A DNA stretch of 64,000 nucleotides from an uncultured Candidatus Melainabacteria bacterium (GCA_947525005.1 CANNUY010000001.1:409143-473142); one strand, 5' to 3'; positions 16,875-27,605 are shown, counted from the stretch's first letter. Translations and numbers: made by a program. The notes: a model not told the origin generated them from the sequence alone.

Positions 16875-18257
16875 ATGGCTATAAAATTTGGTACAGATGG
16901 CTGGAGAGCTATTGTAGGAGAAGATTTTAACGAAGATAACGTCAAGTTGGTTGCAAACTCTATTGCAAAATATGTGTTTGAAACTTACGGTATCGAAAAA
17001 CCTATAATTGTAGGTTATGACCCAAGAAATATGGCAGATACGTTTTCAAAATTGACAGCTGAAATTATCGCTGGATATGGTTTTGACGTTTATTATAGTG
17101 ATAAAGTTGTTCCTACACCAACTCTTGCATACTGTGCAAAAAATAGAAATGCCTGTGCAGTAATGTTCACAGCATCTCATAATCCACCTGAATACTTAGG
17201 TATAAAATTTATTCCTGATTATGCAGGGCCTGCTACTCAAGAGATTACAGATAAACTTATGGAGAATTTGGGTAAGGAATTTTCTTCTGGTTGCGCTCCA
17301 AAAGAGTTTATGTATGACGATTTTAGCAAGGAATATTTTGAGCATATCGAAAAACTTGTCGATTTCGATTTGATAAGAACTTTAAAGCAAAACATTATAT
17401 TTGATGGTTTATACTCTGCAAGTATCGGTTATTTTGACAAATTGTTAAAGGATAATGGTATAAAATTTAGCTCTCTTCACATGGAACACGATGTGAATTT
17501 CGGTGGTGGAATGCCTGAACCAAAACCTAAGTATTTGAAAGCTCTTATTGAAACAGTTAAGGCTGAGCCAAACTCAGTGGGTTGTGCAAATGACGGTGAC
17601 TCTGATAGATTTGGGTTTATAAATGAAAATGGTGAGTATGTTACTCCAAACGAGATTATTTCAATTTTATTGTATCATCTTGTAAAAAATAAAGGCTATA
17701 CTGGTTGTTTAGTTAAGACTGTTGGTGCAAGTTTGATGTTGAATAAGACGGCTGAAAAATTGGGAGTTGAGGTTGTAGAAACAGCAGTTGGATTTAAACA
17801 TGTTGGTGAAGCAATGAGAAAAAATGACTGTATAATTGGTGGTGAAGAATCAGGCGGTTTGAGTATAAAAGGTCATATTCCTGAAAAAGACGGTATACTT
17901 GCCAATTTGTTGATATTAGAAGCTATGGCATATACAAAAAAATCTATGGTTGAATTGCAACAGGATTTGAAAGAGTTTGTTGGTTGCGATTTTGTGAATG
18001 ATAGAATTGATTTTAAATTGAATGACCGTTCAGAAATTGATGTAGTCATAGAAAAATTGTCCAGACTAAAATCATCAGCTGGAATGGAGTTAAAAAAAGT
18101 TGATAAAAAAGACGGTATAAAACTTTATTTTGGTGATGACAGTTGGGTTTTAGCTCGTCCAAGTGGAACTGAACCACTTATGAGAATATATTTTGAAAGT
18201 GGTGATGAAAGTAGTTTAAAACGACTAGAGGACGATATTTTAAAAGTTATAAACTAG
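16875..18257 (+). CDS. phosphoglucomutase/phosphomannomutase family protein
   Basis: A 460-residue alpha-D-phosphohexomutase. The four family motifs are all there: the phosphoserine loop TASHNPPEY (Ser ~101), the Mg-binding DGDSDR (240-245), the sugar loop GGEESGG, and the phosphate-binding RPSGTEPLMRIYFES near the end. It interconverts 1- and 6-phosphates of glucose or mannose for glycan synthesis. The length fits bacterial PGM/PMM rather than GlmM. It follows the purD-like gene with an AAGGGT ribosome site. Confidence 0.9.
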   Translation: MAIKFGTDGWRAIVGEDFNEDNVKLVANSIAKYVFETYGIEKPIIVGYDPRNMADTFSKLTAEIIAGYGFDVYYSDKVVPTPTLAYCAKNRNACAVMFTASHNPPEYLGIKFIPDYAGPATQEITDKLMENLGKEFSSGCAPKEFMYDDFSKEYFEHIEKLVDFDLIRTLKQNIIFDGLYSASIGYFDKLLKDNGIKFSSLHMEHDVNFGGGMPEPKPKYLKALIETVKAEPNSVGCANDGDSDRFGFINENGEYVTPNEIISILLYHLVKNKGYTGCLVKTVGASLMLNKTAEKLGVEVVETAVGFKHVGEAMRKNDCIIGGEESGGLSIKGHIPEKDGILANLLILEAMAYTKKSMVELQQDLKEFVGCDFVNDRIDFKLNDRSEIDVVIEKLSRLKSSAGMELKKVDKKDGIKLYFGDDSWVLARPSGTEPLMRIYFESGDESSLKRLEDDILKVIN

Positions 18258-18550
18258 GTTTAATTACTAACTTTTGTTACAAAAACTTGCAATATTTAGA
18301 AAAAAGAGTATTATAAAACTACGATTAAAAATAAATATTAAATTTTATTAAATAATTGTTTTAAATACATTTATTCCGCTTGACTATGAAGTTTGAAGTA
18401 GTACGATGTTGTAACATGCTCAAAGTATGGGGTATTGTCATGCTTTGACGGTGAAAATATAGTGCAAGAGGCACAATACAATAGCGAAACAGCCTATATT
18501 AACCAAGTTTAAAAGTACGTACATCAAAATAGAATAGACGAGGTAATTTA
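18258..18550 (+). promoter_or_regulatory. leader and probable promoter of rpoB
   Basis: This 293-base gap has no coding frame. TTGACT (18380-18385), 16 bases and TACGAT (18402-18407) form the best promoter candidate, leaving a ~140-base untranslated leader. The leader has GC-richer, possibly structured stretches (AGTGCAAGAGGCAC among them). No rplL or other L10-operon gene precedes rpoB, so transcription probably begins here. GAGGT is the ribosome site. Confidence 0.4.
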
Positions 18551-21500
18551 ATGTCGACAACAAAACATGCAAAAAGAGTTACTCCGATGGGTATACCTAA
18601 TACTCGTTTGGATTACTTACCTGACTTAATTGATATTCAAAAGAAGTCTTTTGAATGGTTCTTAAAAGAAGGTTTAAAAGAAGAATTACTTGCTTTTAGC
18701 CCTGTTAAAGACTACACAGGTAGATTAGAATTGCATTTCTTGCCAAACTATACGTTTGACAATGCAAAATATACTATTGAAGAAGCTAGAATACACGATG
18801 CGACTTATGCAAAACAACTTCGTGTTATGGTTCGTTTAGTTAACCGTGACACTGGTGAAATCAAAGAACAAGAAGTATATATTGGTGATATTCCTACAAT
18901 GACTGATAAGGGTACATTTATTGTAAATGGTGCAGAACGTGTTATCGTTTCTCAAATCGTTCGTTCTCCAGGGGTTTACTTCAAGAGAGAAACTTCTCCA
19001 ACTGGTAAACGTTTGTACAACGCAACCATGATTCCTAACAGAGGTGCTTGGTTGAAGATTGAAACAGACGCTAACGACTTAGTATATATGAAGATAGACA
19101 AGAACAGAAAAATCTTGGCTACTACAGTGCTTAAAGCAATGGGTATCACTGTTACAGAAATGGAAACTTTGTTCACTCACTTCGATTTCTTGAAGAAAAC
19201 ATTGGATAAAGATACAACTGAAACAACTGATGATGCTTTAATTGAATTATACAAAAAACTAAGACCTGGTGATCCTGCATCACCTCAAGGTGGACGTCAA
19301 ATCTTAGAATCACGTTTCTTTGATGATAAGAAATATGATATCGGTAGAGTTGGTCGTTATAAATTAAACAAAAAACTTAACTTGAACATTCCTAAGAATG
19401 TTAGAACATTAACAAGAGAAGATATCATTGCTTCAATCGAATACCTAATCAATCTTACTTATGATGAAGGTACATTGGACGATATCGACCACTTAGGAAA
19501 CAGAAGAATACGTTCAGTTGGTGAATTGTTACAAAACCAATTCAGAGTTGGTCTTTCAAGAATTGAAAGAATTGTAAAAGAAAGAATGACTTTGCAAGAT
19601 TCTGAAACATTAACACCATTGAACTTATTAAATACAAAACCATTAGTGGCAGCATTGAGAGAGTTCTTTGGTTCATCTCAGTTGTCACAGTTCATGGACC
19701 AAACTAACCCATTGGCTGAAATTACACACAAAAGACGTATCTCAGCTCTTGGACCTGGTGGTTTACAAAGAGAAAGAGCAGGCTTTGCTGTTCGTGATAT
19801 TCACCCTTCTCACTACGGTCGTATCTGTCCGGTAGAAACACCTGAAGGTCCTAACGCAGGTTTGATTGGTTCACTTGCAACACACGCTAGAGTTAACGAA
19901 TATGGATTTATTGAAACTCCATTCTTTGTTGTAAAAGATGGTAAGGTTACTGAAGACGTTGTTTATATGACAGCTGATGAAGATGAAAACTTCCGTTGTG
20001 CTCCAGCTGATATCGAGTTGAACGAAGATAAGACAATCAAGAACAAAATGGTTCCTGCAAGATATCGTTCAGAATTCATTATGACAGAATCATCAAAAGT
20101 CGACTACGTAGCTGTATGTCCTATTCAGATTATCTCTGTTGCGACATCAGTAATTCCGTTCATCGAACACGATGATGCGAACCGTGCATTGATGGGTTCA
20201 AACATGCAACGTCAAGCAGTTCCATTGTTGATTACAGAACGTCCTGTTGTTGGTACTGGTCTAGAAGCTAGAGCAGCAAAAGACTCAGGTATGGTTGTTG
20301 TATCTGGTGTTGACGGTACAGTTGAACGTGTAGTTGGTGAAGAAATTGTTATTAGAGATGTTGAAGGAAAAGCTCATCTTTATACTTTAATGAAATATGT
20401 TCGTTCTAACCAAGACACTTGTATTAACCAAAGACCTATCGTAAATGAAGGTGATAAGGTTCACGTTGGTGATGTAATTGCTGACGGTGCATCTACAAGT
20501 TGTGGTGAACTTTCATTAGGTAAAAACATTTTGGTAGCATATATGCCTTGGGAAGGATATAACTTCGAAGATGCTATTTTGCTATCAGAAAGATGTGTAC
20601 ACGATGATATCTTTACTTCATTACACATTGAAAAATTAGAAATAGATGCAAGACAAACAAAAATCGGACCAGAAGAAATTACTCGTGAAATTCCTAATGT
20701 TTCAGAAGAAGCATTAAGACATTTGGACGAAAGAGGTATTGTTCGTATTGGTGCGAGAGTTTATGCAGATGATATTTTGGTAGGTAAAGTTACACCAAAA
20801 GGTGAAACAGAACACCCACCAGAAGAAAAATTGTTGAGAGCAATCTTTGCTGAAAAAGCAAGAGATGTAAAAGACAATTCATTGAGAGTACCTCACGGTG
20901 AAGGCGGACGTGTACTTGATGTTAAGGTATTTGACAGAGAAAAAGGTGATGAATTACCACCTGGAGCAAATACAGTAATCAGAGTATATATTGCTCAAAG
21001 ACGTAAGGTATCTGTAGGTGATAAATTATCAGGTCGTCACGGTAACAAAGGTATCGTATCAAGAATTCTTCCAAAAGAAGACATGCCATTCTTACCAGAC
21101 GGAACTCCTGTAGATATAGTATTGAACCCACTAGGTGTACCTTCTCGTATGAACGTAGGTCAAACTTATGAGTGTTTATTAGGTTTGGCTGCATACTTGA
21201 CAGGTGAACACTACGAAGCTCCATCATTTGATGAAAGATATGGTGCAAACACATCAGAAAGAGTTACTAGAGAAGAACTTCTTCGTGGTATCAAAGAATC
21301 TGGATGTGATTGGGTTAGAGAAGATGGTAAAGTATACTTGATAGATGGACGTACAGGTGAAAAATTTGATAGACCTGTAGCAGTAGGTTTGTCATATATC
21401 TTGAAACTTGTCCACCTTGTAGATGACAAGATTCACGCAAGAAGTACTGGACCATACTCATTAGTTACACAACAACCGTTAGGCGGTAAGGCACAGTTCG

Positions 21501-21868
21501 GTGGTCAAAGATTCGGTGAAATGGAAGTTTGGGCACTTGAAGCTTACGGCGCTGCTTATACATTACAAGAAATGCTTACAATTAAGTCTGATGATGTGAA
21601 TGGTAGAAACCACGCATACGAATCAATCGTTAAGGGTGATAACATTCCAAGACCTGGTATTCCAGAATCATTCAAGGTACTTGTAAGAGAATTGCAAAGT
21701 ATAGGTTTGGATATTACCGTTGCTAAGAAAGATGGTGTTGAAGTTGATTTGATGACAGATATGGACGATATGCGTAAAGCTGCTCCAAAAAGAGTGTTGT
21801 CAGACATGGATTCAGAGTTGTTGAACATCAATTTCTTTGATACTTCAATGTCATCAGGTGAGATATAA
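18551..21868 (+). CDS. rpoB: RNA polymerase subunit beta
   Basis: A 1105-residue beta subunit, close to the cyanobacterial length and without the large insertions of the E. coli protein. Landmarks include FFGSSQLSQFMDQTNPLAE and the KRRISALGPGGLQRERAGF rifampicin-region segment, RICPVETPEGPNAGLIGSLA, the GRHGNKGIVS catalytic-centre segment, and the C-terminal GGQRFGEMEVWALEAYGAA. It stands directly before rpoC1 with a hairpin between them. Confidence 0.98.
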   Translation: MSTTKHAKRVTPMGIPNTRLDYLPDLIDIQKKSFEWFLKEGLKEELLAFSPVKDYTGRLELHFLPNYTFDNAKYTIEEARIHDATYAKQLRVMVRLVNRDTGEIKEQEVYIGDIPTMTDKGTFIVNGAERVIVSQIVRSPGVYFKRETSPTGKRLYNATMIPNRGAWLKIETDANDLVYMKIDKNRKILATTVLKAMGITVTEMETLFTHFDFLKKTLDKDTTETTDDALIELYKKLRPGDPASPQGGRQILESRFFDDKKYDIGRVGRYKLNKKLNLNIPKNVRTLTREDIIASIEYLINLTYDEGTLDDIDHLGNRRIRSVGELLQNQFRVGLSRIERIVKERMTLQDSETLTPLNLLNTKPLVAALREFFGSSQLSQFMDQTNPLAEITHKRRISALGPGGLQRERAGFAVRDIHPSHYGRICPVETPEGPNAGLIGSLATHARVNEYGFIETPFFVVKDGKVTEDVVYMTADEDENFRCAPADIELNEDKTIKNKMVPARYRSEFIMTESSKVDYVAVCPIQIISVATSVIPFIEHDDANRALMGSNMQRQAVPLLITERPVVGTGLEARAAKDSGMVVVSGVDGTVERVVGEEIVIRDVEGKAHLYTLMKYVRSNQDTCINQRPIVNEGDKVHVGDVIADGASTSCGELSLGKNILVAYMPWEGYNFEDAILLSERCVHDDIFTSLHIEKLEIDARQTKIGPEEITREIPNVSEEALRHLDERGIVRIGARVYADDILVGKVTPKGETEHPPEEKLLRAIFAEKARDVKDNSLRVPHGEGGRVLDVKVFDREKGDELPPGANTVIRVYIAQRRKVSVGDKLSGRHGNKGIVSRILPKEDMPFLPDGTPVDIVLNPLGVPSRMNVGQTYECLLGLAAYLTGEHYEAPSFDERYGANTSERVTREELLRGIKESGCDWVREDGKVYLIDGRTGEKFDRPVAVGLSYILKLVHLVDDKIHARSTGPYSLVTQQPLGGKAQFGGQRFGEMEVWALEAYGAAYTLQEMLTIKSDDVNGRNHAYESIVKGDNIPRPGIPESFKVLVRELQSIGLDITVAKKDGVEVDLMTDMDDMRKAAPKRVLSDMDSELLNINFFDTSMSSGEI

Positions 21869-21887
21869 TAAGCGTAAACGAGTGTTA

Positions 21888-21907
21888 GGCTCGGCAAAAG
21901 CCGAGCC
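21888..21907 (+). other. perfect hairpin between rpoB and rpoC1
   Basis: GGCTCGGC, AAAA, GCCGAGCC: an eight-pair GC-rich stem with a four-base loop. No T run follows, so it is not a standard terminator. It could be an RNA-processing or stability element adjusting the ratio of beta to beta-prime products. Confidence 0.6.
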
Positions 21908-21952
21908 ATAGACACACTTAACGTAAGCGAACAAGAAAAGGAGAAGTTAAAA

Positions 21953-23662
21953 TTGTCTACAAGTATTGATTATTTTGATTATATAAGAATAAGCATTGCT
22001 TCACCGGAAAGAATCTTAAAATGGTCTTATGGTGAGGTAACGAAACCTGAAACAATCAATTACAGAACTTTAAAACCAGAAAGAGATGGTTTGTTCTGTG
22101 AAAGAATTTTTGGACCTACAAAGGACTGGGAATGTTTCTGTGGTAAGTATAAAAGAGTACGTCACAAAGGTATTATCTGTGAACGATGCGGTGTTGAAGT
22201 TACTGATTCTAAGGTAAGACGTCATAGAATGGGTCACATCAAGTTAGCTGCACCTGTATCACATATTTGGTTCCTTAAAGGTATTCCATCATATCTTGGT
22301 TTATTATTAGATATGACATTGAAAGATTTGGAACAAGTTATTTATTTCAACAACTATGTTGTAATGGATGCTGGTGACAGTGAATTCAAAAAACTTCAAT
22401 TATTAACAGAAGAAGAATATGAAGATTATATGGACACACACGAAGAATCTACATTAAAAGTAGGTATCGGTGCAGAAGCTATAAAAGAATTATTGGCTGA
22501 ATTAGATATTAATGCTTTAGCACACGAAATCAGAACAGAGTTGGATAACGGTGTTACATCAGTTCAAAAGAAATCTAAGTTGATTAAGAGATTAAGACTT
22601 TTTGATTCTCTAATTTCATCAGAAACAGACCCAACTTGGATGATAATGGACGTATTGCCTGTTACTCCACCAGACTTAAGACCAATGGTTCAATTAGATG
22701 GTGGTAGATTTGCTACATCTGACTTAAACGATTTATACAGACGTGTAATCAACAGAAACAACCGTCTACAAAGATTGTTAGAAATGGGCGCACCTGAAAT
22801 CATTGTAAGAAACGAAAAACGTATGTTACAAGAAGCAGTAGATGCTCTTATTGATAACGGTAGACGTGGTAGAACTGTTGTTGGTCCTAATAACAGAGCG
22901 TTAAAATCATTATCTAACATTATTGAAGGTAAACAAGGTCGTTTCCGTCAAAACTTGTTAGGTAAACGTGTTGACTATTCAGGTCGTTCAGTAATTGTTG
23001 TTGGTCCATCATTGAAGCTTAATCAATGTGGTTTGCCAAAAGAAATGGCTATTGAATTGTTCAAGCCATTTGTTGTAAACAAACTGATTGAACGTGGATA
23101 TGTTCAAAACATCAAATCAGCTAAGAAGAAGATTGAAAGATCAGATCCAAAAGTATGGGATATCTTAGAAGAAGTAATTGATGGACACCCAGTAATGTTG
23201 AACCGTGCTCCAACCCTTCACAGACTTGGTATTCAAGCATTTGAACCAAAATTAGTAGAAGGTAGAGCTATTCAACTTCACCCATTGGCTTGTACAGCGT
23301 TCAACGCCGACTTCGATGGTGACCAAATGGCTGTTCACGTACCTCTATCTATTGAAGCTCAAACTGAAGCTAGAATGTTAATGTTAGCTACAAACAACAT
23401 CTTAGCACCAGCGAATGGTAAACCTATTATTACTCCATCACAGGATATGGTTTTGGGTATGTATTACCTAACAATTATTGAAAAACCTGATATGGAACCT
23501 AAGGGTAACTATTATAGTTATACTGATGCTCTAGCAGCTTTAGAAAGTGGTGTTCTAGAATTACACGACAAGATTGTTGTTCGTGATGAACACGGCAAGA
23601 GAATAGAAACTACTCCTGGTAGAATTATTTTCAATGAAGCTGTAAGAGAAGCTTTGGTGTAG
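21953..23662 (+). CDS. rpoC1: RNA polymerase subunit gamma (beta-prime N-terminal part)
   Basis: A 569-residue protein holding the N-terminal part of beta-prime. The zinc-finger cysteines (CFCGKYKRVRHKGIICERCG) are near residues 62-81, and the catalytic Mg-binding NADFDGDQ is at 451-458. It ends after GRIIFNEAVREAL, the point where cyanobacterial and plastid rpoC1 ends. The start is TTG, chosen because AAGGAGAAG lies just upstream and the sequence matches the family from its first residues. The stop and the following 43-base gap are clean, so this is a true split gene, not a frameshift. Confidence 0.97.
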   Translation: MSTSIDYFDYIRISIASPERILKWSYGEVTKPETINYRTLKPERDGLFCERIFGPTKDWECFCGKYKRVRHKGIICERCGVEVTDSKVRRHRMGHIKLAAPVSHIWFLKGIPSYLGLLLDMTLKDLEQVIYFNNYVVMDAGDSEFKKLQLLTEEEYEDYMDTHEESTLKVGIGAEAIKELLAELDINALAHEIRTELDNGVTSVQKKSKLIKRLRLFDSLISSETDPTWMIMDVLPVTPPDLRPMVQLDGGRFATSDLNDLYRRVINRNNRLQRLLEMGAPEIIVRNEKRMLQEAVDALIDNGRRGRTVVGPNNRALKSLSNIIEGKQGRFRQNLLGKRVDYSGRSVIVVGPSLKLNQCGLPKEMAIELFKPFVVNKLIERGYVQNIKSAKKKIERSDPKVWDILEEVIDGHPVMLNRAPTLHRLGIQAFEPKLVEGRAIQLHPLACTAFNADFDGDQMAVHVPLSIEAQTEARMLMLATNNILAPANGKPIITPSQDMVLGMYYLTIIEKPDMEPKGNYYSYTDALAALESGVLELHDKIVVRDEHGKRIETTPGRIIFNEAVREALV

Positions 23663-23705
23663 TAGATTAAGTTAACGAAAAGAATTTATAAGGGAAATAT
23701 AGAAA

Positions 23706-26700
23706 ATGGAAAATACATATTCACGTACAAAAACAAAAACTCCTGAATTCATTAACAAGTTAATGGATAAAGGTGCGATAAGAAAGTTACTTTCTCAAAT
23801 GTATCTTGAATACGGTGGTGCAAAGACAGGGGAATTAGCAAATACACTAAAGAATTTGGGTTACAAATATGCAACTCGTTCAGGTGTAACTATTTCTATC
23901 TCTGACTTATCAGTTCCAGAAACTAAAAAGGAATTGTTGGCAACAGCTGAAAGCGAGATTGAAAAGTCAACTAATAGATATTTAAAAGGTGAAATCACAG
24001 AGGTTGAAAGATATACAAAGGTTATCGATACTTGGTCTGAAACAACAGCTAAGTTGACAGAACAAGTTGTAGAAAACTTCGATAGATTGAACCCAGTATA
24101 CATGATGGCATTCTCTGGTGCGAGAGGTAACTTGTCACAGGTATCTCAGTTGGTTGGTATGCGTGGTTTGATGGCCGACGCAGCTGGTCAAATCATCGAC
24201 TTGCCGATTAAATCAAACTTTAAAGAAGGTTTGTCAGTTACTGAATACATCATTTCATCATACGGTGCACGTAAGGGTCTTGTAGATACAGCGTTGAAAA
24301 CAGCCGACTCTGGTTATTTGACTAGACGTTTGGTTGACGTTGCTCAAGACGTTATCGTAAGAGAACACGATTGTGGTGGTGACAACTATATTAATATGAC
24401 ATCTATTGTTGATGGTGACAACGTTATTGTTCCATTGATTGATAGATTGTTGGGTAGAACAGTTGCAGAAGATATTTTTGATACAGATGGAAAGACTTTG
24501 TTGGTTGCTAAAAATACAACAATGGATAGAAATGATATTGAAAAAATCTCTCACTTGAAATTAGATTCATTGAAGGTTCGTTCAGGCTTGACTTGTAGCT
24601 TAGAATATGGCGTATGTCAAAAATGTTATGGTTGGGCTATGACAACTCAAAAATTGGTTGATATCGGTGAAGCAATTGGTATTATCGCAGCTCAATCAAT
24701 CGGTGAACCTGGTACACAGTTGACATTGAGAACATTCCACACAGGTGGTGCTGTTGGCGTTAAAGAAGCTAAAAAAGAAATCAAGTCAAGAGAAGACGGT
24801 GTTGTTTCTTCTTCTATCAAAACTAGAGAACAAAGAACTCGTCACGGTGACGTATTTAATATCGCTATTAATGAAGCTGATATTGAAGTTAAAGGTGAAA
24901 AGAGAACTAATAAATATCACGTAATGGCTGGTTCTGTAGTATTTGTTAAAGACGGTGATAAGGTTAAAAAAGGCGAATTACTTGCTGAATTTGACCCAGC
25001 TTCTCAAAATGAAAGTGGTCGTTTAACAGAAACTGCTTACATGGATATCAACTCTGACGTTGCTGGTCAAGTATTCTTTGACGGTTTCGATGTTGACGAA
25101 AAGAAAGATAGACAAGGTAACATTTCAAGAACAGCTAACAAATCAGGTATTGTTTGGGTTGTAGCTGGCGATGTTTACAACTTACCTGGTGGTTCTACTG
25201 TATTGGTTAAAGATAACCAAAAAATTAAAGCTGGTGAAAAATTGGCTGAAACATTGGTTATTTGTGAACATGGTGGTGAAGTTAGATATAGTTCTGACCT
25301 TGAAATCGAAGATACAGTATTTGAAGGTGAAAAGATTAAGAAGATTGTTAAGGGTAAAGAATTAACTATTGTTATTGCATCTTTGATACCATCAAATGCA
25401 ACATTTGAACAAACTAAGAAAGAACAATTCTGGACAGTTGGTGAAGACGGTGAAAAATATATCGTTAAAGCTCCTGTTGATACAACAGTTGAAAATGGTA
25501 TGGTTATCGCTGAGCTTGTTGATGATGAATACTCTGTTTCATCATCTGGTGAAATCAAGTATATTGATGTTCAAGTTGATGAAAATCAAGTTATTACAAA
25601 AGCTGGTGACATCGTATTCATTCCAGAAGAAGTTCATCAATTAAATAAAGATTCATCATTGAAGATGGTTGAAAACGGTACTTTAGTTACTGAAGGTACA
25701 GAAATCGTTAAAGACGTTTATTCACACATCGATGGTGTTGTTGAATTTAACGAATTTAATGATGTTATCCATGAAATAACTATTAGACCTGGAGAAGTTC
25801 ATACACTAGCAAGTGCAAATGACTTGAAGGTTGAAGAAGGTGCTGTTATCAAAAAAGGTACTGTAATTGCTGAAGGTGTTAAAGCTAAACAAACATCTAT
25901 CGTTACAATTATGGAATCTGCTTTCAATGATATTTATGAAGATGATTTGGAAGAAGAAATTGATACAACTGTTGATTTAGAAGAAAAACCTGTACAAATT
26001 TTGGTAAGACCTGTACAAGTATTACATGTTAAACCAAAAGATGTTGATATCAGATTTAATTCATCAGATGATTTAATTTCTATTGTTTCAGAAACTCAAT
26101 TACAATACAAAGATGGAGCAAGAGTTAGAAATCTTGACGGTGCAACTTTAACAAGAACAAGCTTAAAGTTGATGATGGAAGGTTACTTGTCACATCTAAA
26201 AGGTTTGATTGAATTAGATTCAAACGGACAATTAAAGATTGTTGTATTAGAAACATTGATTGTACGTCGTGAATTAGAAGGCAATTCTAAGTTGAATGAT
26301 TCATTCCAAACAGAATTGTTAGTAAAAGACGGTGATGTAATTGATCCAAAAACAGCTGTTGCAAAAACAGAAGTTTTAGCTTTAAGCGATGGTGTTGCTT
26401 CAATCAATGGAAATGAAGAAGAAACAAGAAGATTATTACTTCAATCTAGTGCATATGAAACAGTAATTGCAGTTAAAGGAAAAGCTAACGTAAAAGCTGG
26501 AGATTTCATTAAGAAAGATTCAGTAGTTGCAGATAGTGGTGAAGTTGCAGAACTTTCTGGACACGTAATAGATGTTAACAAGAAAGGTATTGTAGTAAGA
26601 GCTGGTAGACCTTACTTAATCAGTCAAGGTACACAACTTCAAACAAAAGGTAACTCATTATTACAACGTGGTGACTCACTAGCAACATTGAGATACGAAA

Positions 26701-27554
26701 GACAAAAGACAGGCGATATCGTTCAAGGTTTGCCTCGTGTTGAAGAATTGTTAGAAGCAAGAAAACCAAAAGATTGTGCTATATTAGCAGAATACGATGG
26801 TGTTGCAATTATTGAAATTGAAGATGAATCACCAAGATTGTATTTAGAATCTGAAGAAATGGGTCGTAAGGAAATCAAATTCAATGTTGATTCTAGAATC
26901 ATCGTTTCAAACAAACAAAAAGTTTCAAAGGGTGAGCCATTAACAAGTGGTCCATTGAATCCACATGACATCATTAGATTAAGAGGACCAGAAGAAGCAC
27001 AACAATACTTGGTAGATGAAGTTCAACGTGTATACCGTTCACAAGGTGTAGAAATCGCTGATAAACATATTGAAATGATTGTTGGTCAAATGACTAAGAA
27101 AGTTGAAATTAAAGAATCAGGCGATACTAATTTCTTACCTGGAGAAAAGGTTGAAATTCATGTATTTAATAGAACAAATAAAGAAGTTGTAGCAAACGGT
27201 GGTAGACCAGCTGAATGTGAATATTTATTGTTAGGTATCACAAAAGCATCATTGAACACTGAAAGCTTCATTTCAGCAGCATCATTCCAAGAAACAACAA
27301 GAATCCTTACAGAAGCTGCTGTAGATGGTAAGAAAGACATGTTAAGAGGTTTGAAAGAAAACGTTATTATCGGTCGTTTGATACCAGCTGGTACTGGTTA
27401 TCATCACTTATCATTTGCAAGTGAAGAAAAGGATAGAGAAGCTCAAAGAAGAGCAGCTGCTCAAAGAAACCAAGCAAGAAAACCATCTGCAATTTTGGAA
27501 GAAATTGAAGGTATGTTTGGTTCTCCAGACTTGTTGATTAAAGGTGATGAATAA
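23706..27554 (+). CDS. rpoC2: RNA polymerase subunit beta-prime (C-terminal part)
   Basis: A 1282-residue protein with the C-terminal part of beta-prime. Zinc-binding cysteines lie in the CSLEYGVCQKCYGW region, the bridge-helix/trigger-loop segment AAQSIGEPGTQLTLRTFHTG is at about 328-347, and the end carries LIPAGTGYHH. Between roughly residues 355 and 960 lies a huge insertion of repeated sandwich-barrel-hybrid-like units (recurrent VKDGDKVKKGE / VEEGAVIKKGT phrases), at the site of the cyanobacterial SI3 insertion. A terminator follows directly. Confidence 0.97.
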   Translation: MENTYSRTKTKTPEFINKLMDKGAIRKLLSQMYLEYGGAKTGELANTLKNLGYKYATRSGVTISISDLSVPETKKELLATAESEIEKSTNRYLKGEITEVERYTKVIDTWSETTAKLTEQVVENFDRLNPVYMMAFSGARGNLSQVSQLVGMRGLMADAAGQIIDLPIKSNFKEGLSVTEYIISSYGARKGLVDTALKTADSGYLTRRLVDVAQDVIVREHDCGGDNYINMTSIVDGDNVIVPLIDRLLGRTVAEDIFDTDGKTLLVAKNTTMDRNDIEKISHLKLDSLKVRSGLTCSLEYGVCQKCYGWAMTTQKLVDIGEAIGIIAAQSIGEPGTQLTLRTFHTGGAVGVKEAKKEIKSREDGVVSSSIKTREQRTRHGDVFNIAINEADIEVKGEKRTNKYHVMAGSVVFVKDGDKVKKGELLAEFDPASQNESGRLTETAYMDINSDVAGQVFFDGFDVDEKKDRQGNISRTANKSGIVWVVAGDVYNLPGGSTVLVKDNQKIKAGEKLAETLVICEHGGEVRYSSDLEIEDTVFEGEKIKKIVKGKELTIVIASLIPSNATFEQTKKEQFWTVGEDGEKYIVKAPVDTTVENGMVIAELVDDEYSVSSSGEIKYIDVQVDENQVITKAGDIVFIPEEVHQLNKDSSLKMVENGTLVTEGTEIVKDVYSHIDGVVEFNEFNDVIHEITIRPGEVHTLASANDLKVEEGAVIKKGTVIAEGVKAKQTSIVTIMESAFNDIYEDDLEEEIDTTVDLEEKPVQILVRPVQVLHVKPKDVDIRFNSSDDLISIVSETQLQYKDGARVRNLDGATLTRTSLKLMMEGYLSHLKGLIELDSNGQLKIVVLETLIVRRELEGNSKLNDSFQTELLVKDGDVIDPKTAVAKTEVLALSDGVASINGNEEETRRLLLQSSAYETVIAVKGKANVKAGDFIKKDSVVADSGEVAELSGHVIDVNKKGIVVRAGRPYLISQGTQLQTKGNSLLQRGDSLATLRYERQKTGDIVQGLPRVEELLEARKPKDCAILAEYDGVAIIEIEDESPRLYLESEEMGRKEIKFNVDSRIIVSNKQKVSKGEPLTSGPLNPHDIIRLRGPEEAQQYLVDEVQRVYRSQGVEIADKHIEMIVGQMTKKVEIKESGDTNFLPGEKVEIHVFNRTNKEVVANGGRPAECEYLLLGITKASLNTESFISAASFQETTRILTEAAVDGKKDMLRGLKENVIIGRLIPAGTGYHHLSFASEEKDREAQRRAAAQRNQARKPSAILEEIEGMFGSPDLLIKGDE

Positions 27555-27576
27555 TCGATTTTAATCGAATAATGAA

Positions 27577-27605
27577 AAAGAGTTACGAAAGTAACTCTTT
27601 TTTTA
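27577..27605 (+). terminator. intrinsic terminator after rpoC2
   Basis: AAAGAGTTAC, GAAA loop, GTAACTCTTT, then a further T run. The A/T flanks make it possibly active in both directions, which would also end the convergent gene at 27629. Confidence 0.85.

Noticed and set aside
18258..18550. tRNA or small ribosomal protein gene before rpoB
   Set aside because: No T-loop-like GGTTCRA motif with a matching acceptor stem and no conserved open frame; only a leader and promoter are supported.
23640..23710. Frameshift or nonsense mutation splitting rpoC
   Set aside because: The gap has a clean stop, a new start with AAGGGA upstream, and falls at the known cyanobacterial rpoC1/rpoC2 boundary.
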